Assembly: GCF_963975745.1 (NCBI RefSeq)
Contig: NZ_CAXBIB010000006.1
Coordinates: 124,001 to 188,000 of the forward strand
Reading direction: 5' to 3'
DNA length: 64,000 nt
From: Parvibaculum sp963975745
GTDB taxonomy: Bacteria > Pseudomonadota > Alphaproteobacteria > Parvibaculales > Parvibaculaceae
Part shown: positions 33,363 to 41,406 of the stretch, one piece after another
How the letters are laid out: each line of letters opens with the position of its first letter
Numbering within the stretch: position 1 is the stretch's first letter
The notes under the pieces: generated by a model
The model's input: only the letters and a program-made list of their open reading frames with translations
Databases searched by the model: none
What the model was told of the DNA's origin: nothing
Position numbers and translations under genes: made by a program

Positions 33363-35333
33363 TTATCCGGCGCGTTGCAGATGAATCTTATGGAGGTGCC
33401 GCTCGTACTGGCCGAGCAGATCGGCGATCACCTGCTCCTTGGTATAGGCCATGATGTCATAGCCAGGACGTCCGTCACGCAGCTCCACTTCGGCGCGCCA
33501 GGTACGGTCCATTTCCTCACCTTCCCCCTCCAGCATCGCCATGGCAAAGGCCGGAACCGGAACGCCGCGCAGCGCGACGCCATAGTGAAAGGCCTCCTCG
33601 CTCCCCGGCGATACCACGATGGTCGCCGACCGGTCCGTCGCAGAGACCTCGGCAACAAGACCGCGATTGCGAATCTCGGCGGCTACATCCTCGAACGCAG
33701 GAATGACTGTCGTGCGCATGAAGGCCAGCGCCCGGTCGCGGGTTGGCTGAAGCAGCAGCGCACCCAGGCGCTGGCGCCACGGCACCGGCGGATGGCTTGC
33801 GCCGAGCGCCATGGGCGTAACCGACTGCATGCTTAGCTGCCGCCGCGTTTCCTGTCGCAGCGCCTTGAAAAGGCCATAGGCCACAAGCAACAGGATCGCG
33901 GCCAGCGGAAATCCACCGGCAATCGCAGCTGTCTGCAATGCCGCCAGACCGCCGGCAAGCAGCAGAATGGCCGCAACCAGACCCTGCGTCAGCGCCCAGA
34001 AAACACGTTGCCAGACCCTGGGCTCGACCTTGCCGCCCGACGTGATGATGTCGATGACGAGGCTGCCGCTGTCCGACGACGTAACAAAGAACGTGATGAT
34101 CAACACTGTTGCCATCGTCATCGTCACGGTGGCAAAGGGCAGGTGTTCGAGAAACTGGAAGAGCGCGACCGCCACATCCGCCTCCACCGCTGTAATCATC
34201 GACGCGGCACCCGACAACTCCATCGACAAGGCCGTGTTGCCGAAAACCGTGAACCACAGAAATGTAAAGCCCGAGGGCACCAGCAACACGCCGACGACAA
34301 ATTCGCGCACCGTACGGCCACGCGAGATGCGGGCGATGAACATTCCGACAAAGGGCGACCAGGAAATCCACCAGCCCCAGTAGAAGAGGGTCCAACCGCC
34401 GATCCAGTCATTGGGGCGGTAGGCGTATAGCGTGAAGGTGCGACCGACAATATCGCTCAAATATGCACCGGTGTTCTGCATTGTCGCCTGAAGCAGGAAA
34501 ACCGTCGGACCGGCCGCCAGAACAAAAATCACAAGCAGGATGGCCAGAGTCAGATTAAGCTCTGACAGACGTCGGATACCGCGATTGAGGCCCGAGGCAA
34601 CCGAGATCGTCGCCAGTAGCGCAATGATCGCAACTAGCGCCACCTGTACGCCGATGCCGATGGGAATGCCCAGCAGATAGCTCAAACCGGCATTGACCTG
34701 CATCACACCCAGACCAAGCGAGGTGGCGACACCAAACATGGTGCCAAGCACGGCAAAGATGTCGACCAGATGGCCGGGCCATCCGTAGATGCGCTCACCT
34801 ATCAACGGATAGAGCGCCGAGCGCGGCGTCAACGGCAGACCCTGACGGAACGAGAAATAGGCCAGCGCCAACCCCATCACCGCATAGATCGCCCAGGCAT
34901 GAAGTCCCCAATGAAAGAAGGAGAGCTGCATGGCATTGCGTGCAGCTTCGACCGTGCCACCCTCGCCGACTGGCGGCGAAGCAAAATGAAGAACCGGCTC
35001 GGCCACGCCATAGAACATGATGCCGATCCCCATGCCGGCACTGAACAGCATCGCGAACCAGGAGCGCGTGGAAAAATCAGGCTCGGCTTCGTCAGGCCCC
35101 AACTTGATCTGTCCCATCGAACTCAATGCCACCCCTACAGCGAAAACCAGAAAGGTGGCGACGGCCGCAACGTAGAACCATCCGAATTCATGAACAATGA
35201 ACGCCTGGATATCGGCGAATACCGAAGCCGCCAGAACCGGCGACGACGCTGCGAAGAGAATGGCGCCGAATATCAATGCGGCGGAGCCAAAGAAAACCGG
35301 CTTGTTGGCTTCAAAAAGTGCGGGCTCTGCCAT
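33363..35333 (-). CDS. BCCT family betaine/choline/carnitine transporter
   Basis: A 656-aa inner-membrane symporter with 12 predicted helices. The family motif is visible as GWWISWSPFVGMFIARISRGRT, with a preceding FYWGWWISW aromatic box that binds the quaternary ammonium group. A C-terminal cytoplasmic extension of about 140 residues resembles the osmosensing tail of BetT. It should import glycine betaine or choline with Na+ or H+. No choline oxidation genes are nearby. Confidence 0.92.
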   Translation of the reverse strand: MAEPALFEANKPVFFGSAALIFGAILFAASSPVLAASVFADIQAFIVHEFGWFYVAAVATFLVFAVGVALSSMGQIKLGPDEAEPDFSTRSWFAMLFSAGMGIGIMFYGVAEPVLHFASPPVGEGGTVEAARNAMQLSFFHWGLHAWAIYAVMGLALAYFSFRQGLPLTPRSALYPLIGERIYGWPGHLVDIFAVLGTMFGVATSLGLGVMQVNAGLSYLLGIPIGIGVQVALVAIIALLATISVASGLNRGIRRLSELNLTLAILLVIFVLAAGPTVFLLQATMQNTGAYLSDIVGRTFTLYAYRPNDWIGGWTLFYWGWWISWSPFVGMFIARISRGRTVREFVVGVLLVPSGFTFLWFTVFGNTALSMELSGAASMITAVEADVAVALFQFLEHLPFATVTMTMATVLIITFFVTSSDSGSLVIDIITSGGKVEPRVWQRVFWALTQGLVAAILLLAGGLAALQTAAIAGGFPLAAILLLVAYGLFKALRQETRRQLSMQSVTPMALGASHPPVPWRQRLGALLLQPTRDRALAFMRTTVIPAFEDVAAEIRNRGLVAEVSATDRSATIVVSPGSEEAFHYGVALRGVPVPAFAMAMLEGEGEEMDRTWRAEVELRDGRPGYDIMAYTKEQVIADLLGQYERHLHKIHLQRAG

Positions 35334-35561
35334 TGCCGGGTCCTGTGTTCTGCAATTCCGGAATTATGTCGCGGGCAAATGGCGCACGGGGCGACGAAAG
35401 TATCGCCGCAGGGATGTCGCACCGGACAAGGGTTTGTGTATCCACAGCATGACATGGGCGGGGATCGGGGCCAACCCCTGCCTGCCCGCCGAGATTCGCA
35501 GGTTGGCGGGCGGGGTCTCTGCGCGCTAGGCTTGCCCTCCTGTTTCAGGAGGCTTTTATCC

Positions 35562-36155
35562 ATGCGTATTTGTTCGATCGTCGGCGCACTCGTTGCGACC
35601 TTCCTGTTTGCTGGCGCGGCCGCTGCAGCGCCCCTGTCACCGCCGGACACCGCCTATAGCGCCACACGAATCATCGAGGCCGCCGGCATGACAATGACAG
35701 GCCAAGTCCATTACGATCACGGGAAGGAGCGTTGGGAAACAACCATGCAGGAGATGCGACAGGTGTCGATCCTGCTGCCTGATGAAAAGAGAATGCTGAT
35801 GTATATGCCCGACATGGGCATGGCGATGGAGGTCGGCACCGGCGATGTCGACGACTACGGTATCGGGGAGATCTACAACGAGGGCGTCAAGGCGGAAAAG
35901 ATAGGCGAAGAATCAATTGGCGGCGAACGAACCAGCAAGTACCGCGTCGAACATGACGACGGCGCGTCGATGTTCGTCTGGATCACGCGCGACGGCATCC
36001 CCGTCAAGGCCGAGGGCGCCAGCGCCGAAGGCAAATTCTCGATGCATCTGACCGATCTGGTGCGCGGGCCCCAGGATCCAGCGCTGTTTCGTCTGCCCGA
36101 TGGAGTAACTGCGACAAAAATGCCGACAGGCATGCCGCCGATGATGCCACGCTAA
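35562..36155 (+). CDS. Secreted LolA-like/DUF4412-type protein
   Basis: A 197-aa protein with a signal peptide (IVGALVATFLFAGAAAAAP) and a single beta-rich domain. The sequence runs YSATRIIEAAGMTMTGQVHYDHGKERWETT, with the Met-rich stretches RMLMYMPDMGMAMEV and a C-terminal tail rich in Met and Pro (MPTGMPPMMPR). It resembles DUF4412/LolA-like periplasmic proteins. Met-rich strings can bind Cu(I), but that is speculation. CAGGAGG 9-10 bases before the ATG fixes the start. Confidence 0.65.
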   Translation: MRICSIVGALVATFLFAGAAAAAPLSPPDTAYSATRIIEAAGMTMTGQVHYDHGKERWETTMQEMRQVSILLPDEKRMLMYMPDMGMAMEVGTGDVDDYGIGEIYNEGVKAEKIGEESIGGERTSKYRVEHDDGASMFVWITRDGIPVKAEGASAEGKFSMHLTDLVRGPQDPALFRLPDGVTATKMPTGMPPMMPR

Positions 36156-36253
36156 ACGAGAAGCGGAGCGAGTACGGCACTTATCGCAATCGCCAGAAAC
36201 AACAGCGCACAAAGCGAAAGCTCCAGCACGCCCGCCATGAGATGTCTTGCCAT
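36152..36253 (-). CDS. Possible 33-aa single-helix membrane peptide
   Basis: From ATG 36253 (or 36238) this frame reads MARHL then MAGVLELSLCALLFLAIAI and ends SAVLAPLLV. That is an almost continuous hydrophobic helix with no charge until the end. No clear ribosome site is seen, and its stop overlaps the stop of the convergent gene at 36155. It may be real or chance. The rest of the 36156-36357 gap shows nothing else. Confidence 0.25.
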   Translation of the reverse strand: MARHLMAGVLELSLCALLFLAIAISAVLAPLLV

Positions 36254-36357
36254 TGCTACACCGCACATCCCGGAATCGGGGTCGCCTGAGATCCCGAGGA
36301 TGACGCATGCATGATGGGCGCGCATGATCCATTCGGACCATGTCCTGCACTGGGGGT

Positions 36358-36431
36358 TGGAGCGGGTGAAGGGAATCGAACCCTCGTCGTAAGCTTGGGA
36401 AGCTTCTGCTCTACCATTGAGCTACACCCGC
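36358..36431 (-). tRNA. tRNA-Gly (anticodon CCC)
   Basis: On the minus strand a complete cloverleaf runs from GCGGGTG (acceptor) through GCTCAATGGTAGAGC (D arm), an anticodon loop TTCCCAA, and GAGGGTTCGATTCCCTT (T arm), to CACCCGC, T and an encoded CCA. The anticodon stem has one G-A mismatch at its base (27-43). It decodes GGG and closely resembles E. coli tRNA-Gly(CCC). Confidence 0.95.
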
Positions 36432-36474
36432 ATCAGCGCATTAAGTACGGTTTCCGCCGGTTTCGCGCAAGAGA

Positions 36475-37497
36475 CTACCAGCGGTTCTCCACTTCCTCTG
36501 CGAAGCCGAGAAGGTCCGTCACCTCGATCCGGCGACCGTCGTCAAGGATGACGAAGCCCGAAAAGCGGCCGAAAACCTGATGCTGAATGGAACGGAGGAT
36601 TTTCAGGTCGACGGCGGCGCTGCGATCGACGACCGGCTGGAAGTCCATCTCGAAACGCCCATCGCTGCTGGAAAAACGCCAGGGCGCACCATCATAGGTG
36701 CCGGACGGCATGTGAAAAGTCACCTCATCGAGCTTGTGGGCGACGCCATCGAGGAAAACCATGTTCTCGGTTGCCGCCGAGGTATCGCCGAACCCGTAGC
36801 CGATATTGAAGCCGAACAAATGCCCGGCAACGCGGCCGGAAGCCGAGCCCCAGTACCAAGTATTGTCATAAGTCCAGACGCCACGGCCCCAATCGAGCAA
36901 TCCGAAGGCAGACGCCGGCGCAAAGACATGTTCGCGCCCGCCCATCTCGACGCGTCCTTCCGCCGGCATGCAGTTGATCTTCTGGTTGTAGTAGAAGGCG
37001 CGAGGTGCGCCCGGAAATGGTGTTGCAATGACCATGCGATCCATCGGCGGCTGCTCGAGAAAAATCTCGCCCTCGAGCCCGCACCCGCCGGCGAAGCCCG
37101 GACAAGAAACGGAAAGGCGCCTTCCGCCCGGCTCGTGGCGGAACGCGAGTGAAATCCTGGGATGGTCTTGCAGGATGTCGCCCGCATCGGCACTTCCCGG
37201 AAGCCCCATACGCCCGCGCGGAAACGGGATTGTCACACTTTCTGTGATCGTGTCCGGCTTGCTGAAGTCGAGCCATGAGGCGGAGAGAAAGCCCATATAG
37301 GCATTATCTGCCACGGTGAGTGCGAGGCCGCACGTTTCGTTGAGAACGCAGTAATAGTCCCATTCCTTGATCCGGTACCAGGGCGCGCGGATCGCTTCTC
37401 GGCGATAGCGGCGCGCTTCCCCCCGCGCCCAGCCCGCCTCCTGAAGCCGCCCCTGCCCGTCCAGAAGATCGCCCGCGGTCAGTTCACATTGCACCAA
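36475..37497 (-). CDS. DUF2804 domain protein
   Basis: A 340-aa protein matching the DUF2804 layout: RIKEWDYYCVLNETCGLALTV near the N-terminus, FYYNQKINCMPAEGRVEMGG in the middle, and LLDWGRGVWTYDNTWYWGSASG as the most conserved block. The fold is probably a beta sandwich of the lipocalin/AttH type, which suggests binding or conversion of a hydrophobic molecule (inference). No signal peptide is seen. It lies 43 bp after the tRNA on the same strand and is divergent from the radical SAM gene. Confidence 0.85.
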   Translation of the reverse strand: MVQCELTAGDLLDGQGRLQEAGWARGEARRYRREAIRAPWYRIKEWDYYCVLNETCGLALTVADNAYMGFLSASWLDFSKPDTITESVTIPFPRGRMGLPGSADAGDILQDHPRISLAFRHEPGGRRLSVSCPGFAGGCGLEGEIFLEQPPMDRMVIATPFPGAPRAFYYNQKINCMPAEGRVEMGGREHVFAPASAFGLLDWGRGVWTYDNTWYWGSASGRVAGHLFGFNIGYGFGDTSAATENMVFLDGVAHKLDEVTFHMPSGTYDGAPWRFSSSDGRFEMDFQPVVDRSAAVDLKILRSIQHQVFGRFSGFVILDDGRRIEVTDLLGFAEEVENRW

Positions 37498-37583
37498 ATC
37501 ACCCCTCGTTCATTCTGCAACAGCCTACCCAGCCTCTCGGATTTGTGAATAGGCGAGCGAGCCGGGAATGCTAGGTTTCCGTC

Positions 37584-38528
37584 ATGACAGCACTCGCCGC
37601 CAACCGCCCCCGCGAACAATTTTCCGACCCCGACCTGACCGCCGGGGGCGAAGCCCGGGCGCATGTCGTCTTTCATGATCTCAAGACGCTCTGGCTCAAC
37701 ACCGGCACGCTCTGCAACATCGAATGCGCCAATTGTTACATGCATTCGAGCCCGACCGATGACCGCCTTGTCTATCTGACAGCTTCCGACGCAAAGCATG
37801 TTCTCGACATGGTTGGGCATGATGCTATCGAGATCGGCTTCACGGGCGGCGAACCGTTCATGAACCCCGACATGTTGAGCATGATGCGCGACGCGCTCGG
37901 CCGTGGACATTCCGTGCTTGTCCTCACCAATGCCATGCAGCCGATGCAGCGACCGGGGATAAAGTACGGCCTGCTCGATATCAAGGAACGTTATGGCGAG
38001 CGGATGACGCTGCGGGTCAGTCTCGATCATCACAGCGAGGCACTGCACGACGCTGAGCGGGGTGCGGGAAGCTTCCGCAAGTCCATGGAGGGTTTGCGCT
38101 GGCTGGCCCGCCAAGGCTTCTCGATTGCCGTTGCCGGCCGCAGCGTGCCGAGCGAGACGGAGCCCCAAGCCCGAGCCGGCTACGCGGCCCTCTTTGCGCG
38201 CGAGGATATTCGTCTTGAAACGGATGACCATGCGGCGCTGGTCATCTTCCCCGAGATGGACGAGCGCGCGGACGTCCCCGAGATCACGACCGCCTGCTGG
38301 GACATTCTGCATGTCGATCCGGCCGACATGATGTGTGCGACGAGCCGCATGGTGGTAAAGCGCAAGGGCGCGGCGAGGCCGGTCTTTGTCGCCTGCACAT
38401 TGCTGCCCGACGATCCGCAGTTCGAAATGGGCGAGACGCTCGCGGAAAGCCTGACGCCGGTCAAACTCAATCACCGGCACTGCGCCAAATTCTGCGTGCT
38501 GGGCGGCGCAAGCTGCTCGTCCGCCTAG
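37584..38528 (+). CDS. Radical SAM protein with C-terminal cysteine cluster
   Basis: A 314-aa radical SAM enzyme. The SAM-binding 4Fe-4S motif CxxxCxxC is at Cys44/Cys48/Cys51 (CNIECANC), followed by the GGE motif FTGGEPFMNP. Near the C-terminus lie further Cys residues, one in VACTLLPDD and a cluster HCAKFCVLGGASC at the very end. They could hold an auxiliary Fe-S cluster, as in SPASM/twitch enzymes. The substrate is unknown. It overlaps the convergent LldD-like gene by four bases. Confidence 0.85.
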   Translation: MTALAANRPREQFSDPDLTAGGEARAHVVFHDLKTLWLNTGTLCNIECANCYMHSSPTDDRLVYLTASDAKHVLDMVGHDAIEIGFTGGEPFMNPDMLSMMRDALGRGHSVLVLTNAMQPMQRPGIKYGLLDIKERYGERMTLRVSLDHHSEALHDAERGAGSFRKSMEGLRWLARQGFSIAVAGRSVPSETEPQARAGYAALFAREDIRLETDDHAALVIFPEMDERADVPEITTACWDILHVDPADMMCATSRMVVKRKGAARPVFVACTLLPDDPQFEMGETLAESLTPVKLNHRHCAKFCVLGGASCSSA

Positions 38529-39673
38529 CGAAAACGCAGATTGCCGCGGTTGAGATCGGCGACGGTGCGGGCGCCCATCAGCTTCATATCGCGCTCGATC
38601 TCATCGCGCATCAGGCCGAGCGCGCGCTCGACACCAGGCTGGCCTGCCGCCGCCAACGCATAGAGATAGAGCCGGCCGCCCGAGCATGCCCTGGCGCCGA
38701 GCGACAAGGCCTTGAGCACGTGGGTGCCGCGCTGAATGCCGCCCTCGCAGATCACATCGATCTTGTCGCCCACCGCATCGACGATCTCGGCCAGCTGGTC
38801 GAACGGGCTGCGCGAGCCGTCAAGCTGGCGGCCGCCGTGGTTCGACACCATGATGCCGGTGCAGCCGATATCCACCGCGCGCCTGGCATCGGCGACACTC
38901 ATCACGCCTTTCAGCGCGAAATGCCCGCCCCATTTGGCGCGGATCGCTTCGGCATCCTTCCAGCTCATCGACTGATCCAGCATGGTGGAGAAATAGCTGC
39001 CGATCGAGGTCGCGAGATTGGTGCCTTCCTGTACATGCTCTTGCAGGTGCGGCAGTTCCATTTTCGGATGGGTCAGATAGTTGACCGTCCAGCGCGGCCG
39101 CGCGGCGAAGCTGAAGAGGCTCCTTAGGGTAAGCCTGGGCGGCGAGGTGAAGCCGGTGACAAGGTCGCGTTCCCGGTTGCCGCCGGTGATCGTGTCGACG
39201 GTCAGCGCCATCACGTCGAATTTCGCGGCCTTGGCGCGCTCGATCATGCTGTCGTTCAGGCCGCGGTCCTTGTGGAAATAAAACTGGAACATTTTCGGCG
39301 TTTCGATCATCGCGCCGATTTCTTCCACGCTCACCGTGCCAAGAGAGGAAACGCCGAACATGGTGCCGTATTTCTGTGCCGCGCGCGCTACCGCCCGCTC
39401 GCCATCCGGGTGGAACAGCCGCTGCAGCGCGGTCGGTGCGCAATAGACCGGCATGGCGAGTTTCTTGCCGAAAATGGTGGTCGACATGTCCACTGTCTCC
39501 ACCCCGGCGAGCACGCTGGGGACAAGATCGCAGGTCTCGTAGGCGTCGGTATTGCGCCGGTAGGTCACCTCGTCATCTGCTGCGCCGTCGATGTAATGAA
39601 AGATCGGGGACGGCAGGCGGCGACGGGCGAACGCACGGAAATCCTTGAAATTGTGACACCTGGCAAGGCTCAT
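38525..39673 (-). CDS. FMN-dependent alpha-hydroxy-acid oxidase/dehydrogenase (LldD-like)
   Basis: A 382-aa TIM-barrel flavoprotein of the L-lactate dehydrogenase/glycolate oxidase family. FHYIDGAADDEVTYRRN opens the domain, MPVYCAPTALQRLFHPDGE forms part of the FMN site, and SNHGGRQLDGSRSPFDQL carries the catalytic His and Arg. EGGIQRGTHVLKAL binds the FMN phosphate. It oxidises an L-2-hydroxy acid to the 2-oxo acid; the exact acid is not determined. Confidence 0.9.
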   Translation of the reverse strand: MSLARCHNFKDFRAFARRRLPSPIFHYIDGAADDEVTYRRNTDAYETCDLVPSVLAGVETVDMSTTIFGKKLAMPVYCAPTALQRLFHPDGERAVARAAQKYGTMFGVSSLGTVSVEEIGAMIETPKMFQFYFHKDRGLNDSMIERAKAAKFDVMALTVDTITGGNRERDLVTGFTSPPRLTLRSLFSFAARPRWTVNYLTHPKMELPHLQEHVQEGTNLATSIGSYFSTMLDQSMSWKDAEAIRAKWGGHFALKGVMSVADARRAVDIGCTGIMVSNHGGRQLDGSRSPFDQLAEIVDAVGDKIDVICEGGIQRGTHVLKALSLGARACSGGRLYLYALAAAGQPGVERALGLMRDEIERDMKLMGARTVADLNRGNLRFR

Positions 39674-39691
39674 CGAAACTCGCTTTGGCGC

Positions 39692-39793
39692 TCAGGGCGC
39701 CTTGAAATGTCTTGAAAGCTTCAGGTCCTGGCACCGATAGCTCGAACCGAGGAGGAGGAGAAAGGCGACGGCAAGACCGAAGGCGGGATGCAT
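39692..39793 (-). pseudogene. Short ORF ending in a copy of the dCTP-deaminase C-terminus
   Basis: A 33-codon minus-strand frame ends GSSYRCQDLKLSRHFKAP, which matches the C-terminus of the dCTP deaminase encoded at 41407 (GSHYQRQGLKLSKHFRTQ) at 11 of 18 positions. The DNA of the two 3' ends is similar as well. The preceding hydrophobic part (GLAVAFLLLL) has no match. It is best read as the remnant of a duplicated or displaced deaminase gene. The rest of the gap 39674-39917 holds no gene. Confidence 0.45.
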
Positions 39794-39917
39794 CGAATGA
39801 ATCTAGCCGGTCCTGCGGCGGTTGACGATAGGGCCGCGAAGGAAAGGTTTGGCCGACACCACTGGCACCCCCTATCCTGTCCTTACAGAATCACTCCATC
39901 GGCATTGGGAGACTTCC

Positions 39918-40649
39918 ATGTCCGCTCCGGCGAAGATCGCGACCGCGTTCATCGACTACAGCGACGGCGAGACGACCTTCGAGGGCTATGTCGCGCATCC
40001 GGAAGGCACCGGCAGGCGTCCTTGCGTGCTGCTCGCACATGACTGGAGCGGCCTCAATGGCGGCATGCGACAACGTGCGGAGGAAGTAGCACGGCTCGGA
40101 TATACGGCCTTCGCAATCGATGTCTATGGCAAGGGTGTGCGCGGCGACGAGCAGGGCGACAATTCGGCACTGATGGGACCATTCCTCGCCGACCGCGCGC
40201 TTCTACGCAAGCGGCTGCTGGCTGCCCTTGATACGGCGGCGAAGCATCCGGCCACCGATACCGCGAAGGTCGGCGCCATGGGCTATTGTTTCGGCGGCCT
40301 CTGCGTTCTCGATCTCGCACGCGCCGCGCCGCCGATCCTCAAGGGCGTCGTCAGCTTTCATGGCATCTTCATGCCACCCAATCTGGGGCCGCAGACGAAG
40401 ATCACCGCCAAGGTAATGATCCTGCATGGCTGGGAGGATCCAATGGCACCCCCGGATCATGTGGTTGACGTCGCCAGGGAGATGACCGAGGCCGGTGCCG
40501 ACTGGCAGCTTCATGGCTATGGCCATGCCCTGCACGCCTTCACCGTCGAGGGCGCCTATGCACCGGAACGCGGTATCGCCTATGACGCCAGGGCCGACCG
40601 GCGTTCATGGGCGGCCATGCGCGGCTTCTTCGAGGAGGTGTTTGCCTGA
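39918..40649 (+). CDS. Dienelactone hydrolase family protein
   Basis: A 243-aa alpha/beta hydrolase with the Cys-Asp-His triad of dienelactone hydrolases: Cys in GYCFGGLC, Asp in HGWEDPMAP, His in GHALHAF. LLAHDWSGLNGGMRQRAEEVA matches the family start. It may hydrolyse lactones or esters; no aromatic-degradation cluster is nearby to define the substrate. The ATG at 39918 is preceded by GGGAG at a 6-7 base spacing. Confidence 0.88.
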   Translation: MSAPAKIATAFIDYSDGETTFEGYVAHPEGTGRRPCVLLAHDWSGLNGGMRQRAEEVARLGYTAFAIDVYGKGVRGDEQGDNSALMGPFLADRALLRKRLLAALDTAAKHPATDTAKVGAMGYCFGGLCVLDLARAAPPILKGVVSFHGIFMPPNLGPQTKITAKVMILHGWEDPMAPPDHVVDVAREMTEAGADWQLHGYGHALHAFTVEGAYAPERGIAYDARADRRSWAAMRGFFEEVFA

Positions 40650-40665
40650 GAAATCTCCACAATTA

Positions 40666-40739
40666 GGTCATTAGACCAAAAACAAGTTGCGCCGCTTTCG
40701 GCCCGCCGCTAAGACTCCGTCTATTGGTCATTCGACCAA
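40666..40739. promoter_or_regulatory. Pair of GGTC-N4-GACC operators upstream of the GNAT gene
   Basis: GGTCATTAGACC at 40666-40677 and TTGGTCATTCGACCAA at 40724-40739 are the same inverted-repeat motif, with centres 60 bp apart. The second ends 25 bases before the GNAT ATG. The half-site TTGGTC/GACCAA resembles GntR/FadR-subfamily operators. No GntR gene is in this window, so the regulator would be elsewhere. Confidence 0.6.
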
Positions 40740-40764
40740 TTATGGCGGACCAGCGGAGTACCCC

Positions 40765-41406
40765 ATGGGCATAGACATTCTCACGGCCGACAAGGCCCTC
40801 GCGGCACGGCACGCCGTGCATATTCCGGACCTTGTGGCCGCCACCGGGCCGGCCTCCTACGATTACATTTTCGGACCGAGGGCCGACGTTTACGAGCCGT
40901 TCATCGAGATGGCATGGCTTTCCCCGGATAATTTCTTTTCTCACACGCAGTCAACGATTGCACTTGAGGACGGCGATTTTCGCGGCGTGTTGATCGGCCA
41001 TGACGGCCCGGTGCATTATCGGTTGAAAGATGCATTGTGGCCGCTTCTCGACGGCCTCGTGAAGCAAGGCAAGGTGAAGGCGGCGCATCTCGCGGCGCTC
41101 GCCGAACGCGCCGATATCGCGAGCTACATGAACCCGCATGTGCCGGAGGATTGCCACTATGTCATCGTCGTGTCGGTGCCACCCGCCGCGCGCGGACGCG
41201 GCGCCGGCAAGGCGCTCCTCGAAAATGCTATCGCCCATGCGCGACGCCAGGGCTTCCGCACGGTGCATCTCGACGTGATGTCGGACAATCCGGCCGTCGG
41301 GCTTTATCGGGCAATGGGTTTTCAACCGATGGCCGAAACGATCGCTCCCATACCCTGCCGCCAGCACGGGATCGCCATGGAACTCAGAATGGTGCTGGCG
41401 CTCTGA
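40765..41406 (+). CDS. GNAT family N-acetyltransferase
   Basis: A 213-aa GNAT protein. The acetyl-CoA binding motif A is SVPPAARGRGAGKALLENAI, followed by VHLDVMSDNPAVGLYRAMGFQPM. The N-terminal half (ATGPASYDYIFGPRADVYEPFIEMAW) is the substrate side and is unassigned. The ATG at 40765 follows GCGGAG. The promoter carries two matching operators, so the gene is probably repressed by a GntR-like protein. Confidence 0.85.
   Translation: MGIDILTADKALAARHAVHIPDLVAATGPASYDYIFGPRADVYEPFIEMAWLSPDNFFSHTQSTIALEDGDFRGVLIGHDGPVHYRLKDALWPLLDGLVKQGKVKAAHLAALAERADIASYMNPHVPEDCHYVIVVSVPPAARGRGAGKALLENAIAHARRQGFRTVHLDVMSDNPAVGLYRAMGFQPMAETIAPIPCRQHGIAMELRMVLAL

Noticed and set aside
35440..35452. DnaA box near the BCCT gene (GTATCCACA)
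   Set aside because: One mismatch from the consensus and no second site or replication gene nearby.
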